Shown here: positions 5,756 to 10,784 of the stretch, one piece after another
How the letters are laid out: every line of letters starts with the position of its first letter
Numbering within the stretch: the stretch's first letter is position 1
NCBI GenBank assembly: GCA_030623665.1
Contig: JAUXLO010000039.1
Span: 1 to 10,784, forward strand
Direction: 5' to 3'
DNA from: Planctomycetota bacterium
GTDB taxonomy: Bacteria; Planctomycetota; Brocadiia; Brocadiales; Bathyanammoxibiaceae
DNA length: 10,784 nucleotides
Made by a program: the position numbers and the translations under genes
Notes under the pieces: generated by a model
Seen by the model: only the letters and a program-made list of their open reading frames with translations
What the model was told of the DNA's origin: nothing
Database searches by the model: none

Positions 5756-6502
5756 TTAACAGGTCGGGATTATCTCTATATTGCCTAATACCTCTTTCTG
5801 CAGCCTGGTCAGTTCCACAATACCATTCTTGGCCAGTGTAAGCATCTCTGCCAGCTGGTCATTGCTAAACGTGTGTTCCTCTCCCGTGCCTTGTATCTCG
5901 ACGAATTTTCCGGTACCGGTCATAACCACATTCATGTCCACCTGTGCGGCCACGTCTTCAGCATAGTTCAGGTCTACCAACACCTCGCCCCCCACAACGC
6001 CCACACTCACGGCGGCAATAGTATCCTTTAGCGGGGGACCGGTAAGCTGTTCCTTTTCTTTCATTTTGTTGAAGGCATCTACCATGGCCACGTATGCGCC
6101 CGTCACAGCGGCGGTGCGTGTTCCCCCATCGGCCTGAAGGACATCGCAGTCAATCCATATAGTCCTCTCTCCGAGTTTTGTCATATCCACCACCGCCCTC
6201 ATGCACCTGCCGATAAGGCGTTGTATTTCCTGTGTGCGCCCGTTAATGCGGCCTCGGCTTGACTCCCTGGAGGTACGGGTAAGAGTGGAGGCTGGAAGGA
6301 GGGAATATTCCGACGTTATCCAGCCCTGACCGGTACCTAAGAGGTGGCGGGGTATGCCATCCTCTACACTGGCGGTGCAGATTACCTTTGTGTCCCCGGT
6401 CTCTATCAGTACAGAACCCGCGGCAAACTTCGTGTAGCCCCTATGTATCACCACGGGTCTGAGTTCGCCTGGTCTTCTACCATCTGCTCTCATATCGCCC
6501 AT
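5756..6502 (-). CDS. rph: Ribonuclease PH
   Basis: RNase PH is a phosphorolytic 3'-to-5' exoribonuclease that trims the 3' ends of tRNA precursors, using phosphate and releasing nucleoside diphosphates. The 248 residues cover the whole family length (E. coli 238). Visible signatures are [13 protein letters not shown] at the start, [10 protein letters not shown] at 61-70, the arginine-rich [19 protein letters not shown] at 81-99 that shapes the RNA-binding ring, and [11 protein letters not shown] at 126-136 with the phosphate-binding arginine (Arg129). [19 protein letters not shown] at 177-195 carries the acidic catalytic residues (Asp183, Asp189). An in-frame ATG three codons later (6493) would start exactly at the family's usual MRxDGR and has purine-rich sequence before it, so the true start may be there. 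The gene lies 94 bases after argF on the same strand. Confidence 0.96.
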   Translation of the reverse strand: MGDMRADGRRPGELRPVVIHRGYTKFAAGSVLIETGDTKVICTASVEDGIPRHLLGTGQGWITSEYSLLPASTLTRTSRESSRGRINGRTQEIQRLIGRCMRAVVDMTKLGERTIWIDCDVLQADGGTRTAAVTGAYVAMVDAFNKMKEKEQLTGPPLKDTIAAVSVGVVGGEVLVDLNYAEDVAAQVDMNVVMTGTGKFVEIQGTGEEHTFSNDQLAEMLTLAKNGIVELTRLQKEVLGNIEIIPTC

Positions 6503-6532
6503 CCATTAAAAGGCCGGGCCCGCTAAGGGGCA

Positions 6533-6561
6533 AATAAGGTCGTGTCACGACGAATCTTATT
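6533..6561. repeat. Interrupted inverted repeat between argF and rph
   Basis: GTCGTG (6539-6544) and CACGAC (6546-6551) form a perfect hairpin around one central T. The flanking AATAAG (6533-6538) and CTTATT (6556-6561) extend the stem past a four-base bulge. The leftward transcript would carry it between argF and rph. No strong T run follows, so a terminator role is weak. Confidence 0.35.
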
Positions 6562-6596
6562 TCGTGTCATTGCTTTTGCCTTCTAACCACGCATTC

Positions 6597-7523
6597 TCAC
6601 GAACCGGCAAGGAGGAGTAGTTTTAGTATCGCCTTCTGTACGTGCAGGCGGTTCTCAGCCTGGTCGTACACGATGGAGTTGGGGCCGTCTAATACCTCGT
6701 CGGTTATTTCTTCACCTCGGTGGGCAGGCAGGCAATGCATAACCAGCGCGCCGCTCTTTGCCTGCGCTACCAGGGGGGCATCAACACAATAGCCCTGAAA
6801 ATCCCTTCGCCTCTTTTCTGTCTCCGCCTCTTGACCCATGCTCACCCAGGTGTCGGTATAGATAACGTCAGCGTCCTCGACCGCTTCCCTTGGGTTATTA
6901 CTTATCGTCAAAGAATTTCCCTTTGTCAGTGTTTTTATCTTGTCGAGAAATGCATTATCCAGTTCGTATCCCTTTGGGGATGCAATGCGGAAGGTAACAC
7001 CCAACCTTGCACAAAGCAGCGCAAGCGAGCGGGCCACGTTGTTCCCATCGCCGATAAAGGACACCTTCAGACCCTTAAGCGTCTCACGCTTTTCCATGAT
7101 GGTGTAGAGGTCCGTCAGCGCCTGGCACGGGTGGTAGTAGTCGGAGAGGGCATTGATTACCGGGATGGTGGAGTTCTTTGCCGTCTCTACCACGGTTTTA
7201 TGGGTAAAGGTCCTTAGTACTATCGCATTTACGTATCTTGAAAGGGTCATGGCTACGTCCCGGACCGATTCCCGGTGACCCAGGTCTATATCCTGACGGC
7301 TCAAATAGATGGCACTACCCCCTAGCTGCCCCATGGCTACCTCAAATGAGACCCGCGTCCTGAGCGAACTCTTTTCAAACACCAGCGCCAGGGTCTTTCC
7401 CTCAAGGGGCTTGGCAGTCTTCCCTTCGGCCTGTGAAGACTTCAGCTCCCTGGTCATATGGAAGATCTTGTTTATGTCATCAAGAGATAAGTCAGCTATA
7501 GTAACGAGATGTTTCGGCTGCAT
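6597..7523 (-). CDS. argF: Ornithine carbamoyltransferase
   Basis: The enzyme joins ornithine and carbamoyl phosphate to give citrulline in arginine biosynthesis, as a cytoplasmic trimer. All family sites are visible in its 308 residues: SSLRTR at 52-57 (carbamoyl-phosphate loop, Leu in place of the Thr of STRTR, a variant also seen in other OTCases), HRESVRD near 83-89, HPCQALTDL at 131-139, GDGNNVARS at 158-166, SMGQE at 228-232 (ornithine loop) and HCLPAHRGEE at 263-272 with the catalytic cysteine Cys264. The SMGQE loop and HCLPxxR separate it from aspartate and N-acetylornithine carbamoyltransferases, although substrate choice is judged from sequence only. It starts 15 bases after the argD stop, so the two genes are translated from one message. 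Confidence 0.96.
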   Translation of the reverse strand: MQPKHLVTIADLSLDDINKIFHMTRELKSSQAEGKTAKPLEGKTLALVFEKSSLRTRVSFEVAMGQLGGSAIYLSRQDIDLGHRESVRDVAMTLSRYVNAIVLRTFTHKTVVETAKNSTIPVINALSDYYHPCQALTDLYTIMEKRETLKGLKVSFIGDGNNVARSLALLCARLGVTFRIASPKGYELDNAFLDKIKTLTKGNSLTISNNPREAVEDADVIYTDTWVSMGQEAETEKRRRDFQGYCVDAPLVAQAKSGALVMHCLPAHRGEEITDEVLDGPNSIVYDQAENRLHVQKAILKLLLLAGS

Positions 7524-7538
7524 ATTTTTCCGTGTTCC

Positions 7539-8732
7539 TTATTTATATTCTTCCAGCGTGTCTTCCAGGATGGCTATCCCGGCGTCGATGTGCTTCTTCT
7601 TCACATTAAGCGGGGGCATAAACCTGATAACGTTTTCGTGTGTGCAGTTAAGGATAAGACCCCTTTCCAGGCACTTCTTCACAAGGGTCGCGCCCTCCTT
7701 CTCGAGCTCAATACCGATCATAAGGCCAATGCCCCTCACCTCTTTCATAAGGCCGGGAAATTTTTCTGCCAGGGCGTTAAGTCTCTCCATAGAATACGTG
7801 CCCATCTCAGAGGCGTTATCCAGGAGCCTTTCCATTTCAATCGTTTCAAAGACGGCTATACCCGCCGCGCAGGCGAGAGGGTTGCCGCCGAAAGTGGAGG
7901 CATGACTACCAGGCACCAGGCTGTTTGCAAGGTCCGGCCTTGCCACCATCGTACCAATGGCTGTGCCATTTCCCAGAGACTTGGCCAGCGTCATGATATC
8001 GGGAGTTATCCCGTAGTGATGATAAGCAAAGTACTTGCCTGTACGCCCCATACCGCACTGAACCTCGTCTAAGATGAGAAGCAACCTGAGCTCGTCACAG
8101 AGACGCCTCAGGCCTTTGAGGTACTCCTGGGATGCGATGTTTATTCCGCCCTCTCCCTGTATCGGTTCCAGCATAACTGCACAGGTCTTGTCGTCCACGG
8201 CCCTTTTCACCGCCTCAAGGTCGTTGAAGGGTACAAACGTAAAACCCTCCAGCATAGGTGAGAAGCCTTTATGGTACTTTGGTTGCGCAGTGGCAGCGAG
8301 TGCAGCCATGGTACGCCCGTGAAAAGAGTTATGCATGGTAATTATTTTATATTTTTCTTGGGGGCTGTAATGTATTCTGGCCAGCTTGATGGCGGCCTCG
8401 TTAGCCTCGGCTCCGCTGTTACAGAAGAAACACAGGCCCCCGAAGGAGTTGTTCGAGATGAGTTTGGCCAGCCTCCCCTGGGCCGCAGTGTAAAATATGT
8501 TTGGGGCATGGACAAGGAGCTTCGCTTGCCTGATGATAGCGCTTGCCACCCTGGGGTGACAATGGCCCAGACTGCTCACCGCCCAGCCGGAAAAGAGGTC
8601 CAAATACCGCCTGCCGTCACTATCCCAAAGATACACTCCCTTACCCCTGGTCAGGACCACCGGGTTTCTGATATAATTGGGTATAACGTACTTTTTGAAA
8701 CCCTCTATTGTGCTGTTAGTATCGATTTTCAT
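7539..8732 (-). CDS. argD: Acetylornithine aminotransferase
   Basis: This PLP enzyme (class III aminotransferase) converts N-acetylglutamate semialdehyde and glutamate to N-acetylornithine and 2-oxoglutarate in arginine synthesis. Its length, 397 residues, is normal for ArgD (E. coli 406). Motifs are SGWAVSSLGHCHP near 48-60, FCNSGAEANEAAIKLAR at 103-119 (phosphate-binding), FHGRTMAALAATAQ at 137-150, EPIQGEGG at 189-196, ILDEVQCGMGRTG at 220-232 with Asp222 contacting the pyridine nitrogen, TLAKSLGNG at 248-256 with Lys251 as the PLP-binding lysine, and STFGGNPLACAAG. An AAGG ribosome binding site precedes the ATG. Pairing with argF points to ArgD rather than ornithine or 4-aminobutyrate aminotransferase; a dual role in lysine synthesis (succinyl-diaminopimelate) is known in this family and cannot be excluded. 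Confidence 0.94.
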   Translation of the reverse strand: MKIDTNSTIEGFKKYVIPNYIRNPVVLTRGKGVYLWDSDGRRYLDLFSGWAVSSLGHCHPRVASAIIRQAKLLVHAPNIFYTAAQGRLAKLISNNSFGGLCFFCNSGAEANEAAIKLARIHYSPQEKYKIITMHNSFHGRTMAALAATAQPKYHKGFSPMLEGFTFVPFNDLEAVKRAVDDKTCAVMLEPIQGEGGINIASQEYLKGLRRLCDELRLLLILDEVQCGMGRTGKYFAYHHYGITPDIMTLAKSLGNGTAIGTMVARPDLANSLVPGSHASTFGGNPLACAAGIAVFETIEMERLLDNASEMGTYSMERLNALAEKFPGLMKEVRGIGLMIGIELEKEGATLVKKCLERGLILNCTHENVIRFMPPLNVKKKHIDAGIAILEDTLEEYK

Positions 8733-8770
8733 TGGCCTTATCTTATGCGCGCGGGTGACTACGCCAGGGT

Positions 8771-8799
8771 ATTATTACACACCGAAAAAGGACAATCAA
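8771..8799 (-). promoter_or_regulatory. Probable leftward promoter of argD-argF
   Basis: On the minus strand TTGATT (8794-8799) and AATAAT (8771-8776) are 17 bases apart, matching the -35 consensus at four and the -10 consensus at five positions. Transcription would start near 8764, about 31 bases before the argD ATG. I see only a loose half of an Arg-box-like sequence near 8812, not enough to call ArgR control. Confidence 0.45.
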
Positions 8800-8862
8800 G
8801 TTGAATTATCGTTGTCATACTCCCCGGACCTGGAATAGGAAACCTCTGTACGGGCCCGGCCC

Positions 8863-8891
8863 TTGTAATGACTTCAACAGATTATTATAAT
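8863..8891 (+). promoter_or_regulatory. Probable rightward promoter of the lipoprotein gene
   Basis: TTGTAA (8863-8868) and a perfect TATAAT (8886-8891) are separated by 17 bases. Transcription would start near 8898, giving a leader of about 47 bases with an AAGGAG ribosome binding site at 8928-8933 before the ATG at 8945. A GC-rich GGGCCC block lies just upstream. Confidence 0.6.
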
Positions 8892-8944
8892 TGCCTTTCG
8901 GTAAGGAAGATGTTATTTTCCTCACTTAAGGAGTGAGATAAGAG

Positions 8945-9418
8945 ATGGTCGATAAGGGATATGGAATGAGGTTGATCGGGGCGGCACTTGTAACGCTTTT
9001 GCTTGCCGGGTGCACTAGCATGTCGGAGAGCTGGGGCGTCGGCTTTATGCAAGGCGTAAGGGCCGTTCCTAAACACGACTTCACCTCTGAGGAAAAGAAG
9101 CAGGCAATTGAGGCGAAGGTACGCTTTGAAAAACCCTTCAATGCGGAATTAAAGAAAAAACTGGCTGAGAACGAGCTGTCAGGCCTAAAGGGCTGGTTAA
9201 TCTTCTTCGACTTCTTTTCCGACGGGACTATCAAGACTGCCAATGTCTGGATATACACCTACTGGGGAAAGGAGCAGAGATACAATGTCTACAGCGTCCC
9301 GCTGAAATCCTTCCTAGACAAGGCCCAGCTTCCTGCCATAGTAGAAGATTCAACACAAGAGGTTACAAGTTTTTTGCTGCGCAAGGCCGCCAGCAGATAT
9401 CGGCAAACAGTGGATTAG
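8945..9418 (+). CDS. Putative outer-envelope lipoprotein of unknown function
   Basis: I do not recognise the family of this 157-residue protein. The N-terminus is a lipoprotein signal: a basic start, a hydrophobic run (LIGAALVTLLLAG) and the lipobox LAGC with Cys23 as the lipid-modified first residue of the mature protein. The mature part is rich in lysine and aromatic residues, with a helical region (SEEKKQAIEAKVRFEKPFNAELKKKL is charged throughout) and then strand-like WLIFFDFF and VWIYTYW segments. It has no other cysteine. The start at 8945 has an AAGGAG site 11 bases upstream; the in-frame ATG at 8966 (residue 8) is possible and would leave the signal intact. It is the only plus-strand gene here, divergent from argD and ending 11 bases from the end of the MCE gene on the other strand, so it is a separate transcription unit. 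Location in the envelope fits its neighbour, but a shared role is inference. Confidence 0.8.
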   Translation: MVDKGYGMRLIGAALVTLLLAGCTSMSESWGVGFMQGVRAVPKHDFTSEEKKQAIEAKVRFEKPFNAELKKKLAENELSGLKGWLIFFDFFSDGTIKTANVWIYTYWGKEQRYNVYSVPLKSFLDKAQLPAIVEDSTQEVTSFLLRKAASRYRQTVD

Positions 9419-9429
9419 TTGGAGTCCAC

Positions 9430-10386
9430 CTAAAAGGAACTATATATTACGCCGCTGAAAGCGCCTCGCGGCATGATGGCTCTAAACCCGTTGACTGTCT
9501 CTGTTAGATTGGCCATCATATTCTGCAGGTCTTCATAGAGGTCCTCACTTCTTACCAGTTTACCCAGGGTACCTTCACCCCTGACAATCTGGCCCAGGAT
9601 GATATTGGCGTTTTCTACCGAACCCTTCAGGTCTTCGAACAGTTCTTCATCCATAATCAGCTTTCCCATAGTGCCCTCGCCCTTGGACATCTTGGCCAGG
9701 ATAAGGTTTGCGTTACTCACGGTCCCCTTGAGGTCTTCAAATAGCTCATCATCTTCCAGGAGTTTACCTATAGTCCCTTCCCCCCTGGAGATCTTGCCCA
9801 TAATATAGTTGGCGCTGGTCACCGCACCCTTTAGTTCATCGAATATCTCGTCATCGGTAAATAATTTCCCCATTGCGCCCTCTCCCTTCTCCAACTTGAC
9901 CAGAATCGTCCGGGCGCTCTCCAGGGTCTCGGTGAGTATCTCGATACTGCTCATAGCCTCGTCAAATTTTACCAGCATGTCACTAAACCCGGGGACGTCG
10001 ACACCCTTTATCACACTACCCGGGGGCAGCACCGGTCTGTCCGGCGGTACCAGGCTTATGTCAACGTAGCTCCTGCCAAAAAGAAAATCAGGGACGATTA
10101 CCGCGACGGAGCCCTCTCGTATTAGAGTCTTCTTGCTGATGGCCATTATTACCAGTATCTTGTCATCTTCAATACTCACGTCCTTGACATCCCCGACGTT
10201 CATTCCAGAAAGAGAGACCTTTGAGCCACTTTTCAGGCCCTTTGTGCTGTTGAAATAGGCCTTGTATTCATTGCGCTTCTTGAAAAAGCGGCCTATTTGC
10301 TCCACTCTGAAGGTGATGAGCCCGAAGATAACCATGCCGATGATGAAAAATATACCGACCTTCTTTGCCTGTGCCGGCGAAGCCAT
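9430..10386 (-). CDS. MCE/MlaD-family phospholipid transport protein with four C-terminal 34-residue repeats
   Basis: MlaD-type proteins are anchored in the inner membrane and form hexameric rings that pass lipids between the membranes together with an ABC permease and ATPase. Residues about 10-26 are one hydrophobic membrane segment near the N-terminus. An MCE domain follows at about 40-115, with YKAYFNSTKGLKSGSKVSLS, GMNVGDVKDV and FLFGRSYVDISLVP. A helical linker (about 135-160) leads into four tandem repeats of exactly 34 residues (161-296), each with GEG-x-x-GKL followed by an acidic (D/E)LFEDLKG part. At 318 residues it is much longer than E. coli MlaD (183), the difference being this tail. 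A GGGAGG ribosome binding site precedes the ATG. It starts 19 bases after the stop of an MlaF-like ATPase gene, which fits an mla-type operon. I leave the symbol blank because several MCE paralogues share this layout. Confidence 0.9.
   Translation of the reverse strand: MASPAQAKKVGIFFIIGMVIFGLITFRVEQIGRFFKKRNEYKAYFNSTKGLKSGSKVSLSGMNVGDVKDVSIEDDKILVIMAISKKTLIREGSVAVIVPDFLFGRSYVDISLVPPDRPVLPPGSVIKGVDVPGFSDMLVKFDEAMSSIEILTETLESARTILVKLEKGEGAMGKLFTDDEIFDELKGAVTSANYIMGKISRGEGTIGKLLEDDELFEDLKGTVSNANLILAKMSKGEGTMGKLIMDEELFEDLKGSVENANIILGQIVRGEGTLGKLVRSEDLYEDLQNMMANLTETVNGFRAIMPRGAFSGVIYSSF
9499..9906 (-). repeat. Four tandem 102-bp coding repeats (34 residues each) in the MCE gene
   Basis: Repeats cover residues 161-194, 195-228, 229-262 and 263-296; the GEG triplets fall at 168, 202, 236 and 270, exactly 34 apart. 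Each unit reads roughly ILxKhx(K/R)GEGxhGKLxxDxELFEDLKGxVxNAN, where h is hydrophobic. DNA copies have diverged while the protein pattern holds, so the array is old and under selection rather than a recent expansion. The fourth copy is the most degenerate toward its end. Confidence 0.85.
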
Positions 10387-10405
10387 AACGACACACCTCC
10401 CTTTT

Positions 10406-10784
10406 TCAAGGGGTTTTTTCAGCCCCCTGTCTCTTAAACCTGCTTATAAATTGTTCGACGATAGGGTTTGTACTCTGCCAAAACTGATCCGGCGAACCTT
10501 GTTCTACTATCTTACCCTCGTATATCATTGCAATGTGGTCTGCCGTCTTAAATGCGGAATCCATATCGTGGGTCACTATGACCGTTGTCTTTCTTAATTT
10601 ATTCTTCAGCTCAATCATCAAAGCATCAATGCGCTCTGCCATAACAGGGTCAAGGCCCGTAGTAGGTTCATCAAATAAGATGATATCGGGGTCCATCGCC
10701 AGTGCCCTGGCGATTCCCACCCTCTTCTTCATTCCGCCGCTCAATTCCCCGGGTAGCTGCGACTCCTTGCCCTCCAGCCCGACA
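10406..10784 (-). CDS. MlaF-like ABC transporter ATPase (5' part outside window)
   Basis: The open frame enters from the right edge, and 125 residues of the C-terminal half are visible. It contains [12 protein letters not shown] with the ABC signature LSGGM, then [22 protein letters not shown] (Walker B with its catalytic glutamate, and D-loop) and [11 protein letters not shown] with the switch histidine. [19 protein letters not shown] near the end is a usual ATPase C-terminal segment. The Walker A motif and Q-loop lie outside. LSGGM with a following basic KKR and the adjacent MCE gene point to the MlaF family, which powers phospholipid movement by an MlaE permease; MlaE is expected just upstream, outside the window. 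The apparent start at 10744 is an internal TTG inside the signature motif and not the real start. Confidence 0.9.
   Translation of the reverse strand, partial: VGLEGKESQLPGELSGGMKKRVGIARALAMDPDIILFDEPTTGLDPVMAERIDALMIELKNKLRKTTVIVTHDMDSAFKTADHIAMIYEGKIVEQGSPDQFWQSTNPIVEQFISRFKRQGAEKTP

Noticed and set aside
7353-7370. SLRTR instead of STRTR in ornithine carbamoyltransferase as a defect
   Set aside because: The two arginines and the serine that contact carbamoyl phosphate are kept, and Leu at this place is a known variant among OTCases.
7309-8072. Two long plus-strand open frames over argF and argD (198 and 187 residues)
   Set aside because: Both lie entirely antisense to or across clear argF and argD coding sequence, without ribosome binding sites or protein-like composition.
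8812-8830. Arg-box operator before argD
   Set aside because: Only one loose half-site is visible and no symmetric partner is found at the proper spacing.
10403-10428. GGGG/CCCC hairpin with T run near the end of the ABC ATPase gene as terminator
   Set aside because: It lies inside the coding end of the ATPase gene and 19 bases before the co-directional MCE gene; the T run is in the loop on the plus strand, not after the stem on the transcribed strand.

Overview
The window looks like a chromosomal segment of an anaerobic or facultatively anaerobic, double-membraned (Gram-negative) bacterium. An oxygen-sensitive class III ribonucleotide reductase system and an Mla/MCE-type envelope lipid transport system support this. 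Base composition is moderate, by eye about half G+C, and genes are closely packed, nearly all on the minus strand. I cannot name the lineage. Anaerobic planctomycetes (for example anammox bacteria), Desulfobacterota and Nitrospirota would all fit. No rRNA, tRNA, CRISPR array, transposase or phage gene is visible.

Right to left, in the direction most genes are transcribed: (1) 9430-10784, the end of an MlaF-like ABC ATPase followed by an MlaD-like MCE protein with four exact-length 34-residue repeats. (2) 8945-9418, a lone plus-strand lipoprotein gene of unknown function, tail-to-tail with the MCE gene and divergent from argD, with its own recognisable promoter. (3) 4926-8732, argD, argF, rph and rdgB, a leftward run for arginine biosynthesis, tRNA 3'-end processing and nucleotide-pool cleaning. 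(4) 4245-4925, a 681-base stretch without a convincing gene. It holds a 161-bp palindromic MITE-like repeat and a leftward promoter overlapped by NrdR-box-like operators. (5) 1-4244, nrdR, nrdD, two small unknown genes and nrdG (cut by the window edge), which form one anaerobic deoxyribonucleotide-synthesis cluster.

In the last cluster, NrdR is the ATP-cone repressor, NrdD the reductase and NrdG the radical-SAM activase that installs the glycyl radical on NrdD. Two operators spaced 31 bp centre to centre, one over the -35/spacer and one at the expected start site, indicate autoregulation of the whole cluster. The most unusual observation is in NrdD. The ATP cone, the active-site cysteine region and the C-terminal four-cysteine zinc site are all present, but the residue at the glycyl-radical position of the Arg-x-x-Gly-Tyr motif is read as serine (Ser787, codon AGC at 1298-1300). 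The activase partner seems intact as far as it is visible, and two unrecognised small genes with strong ribosome binding sites lie between nrdD and nrdG.
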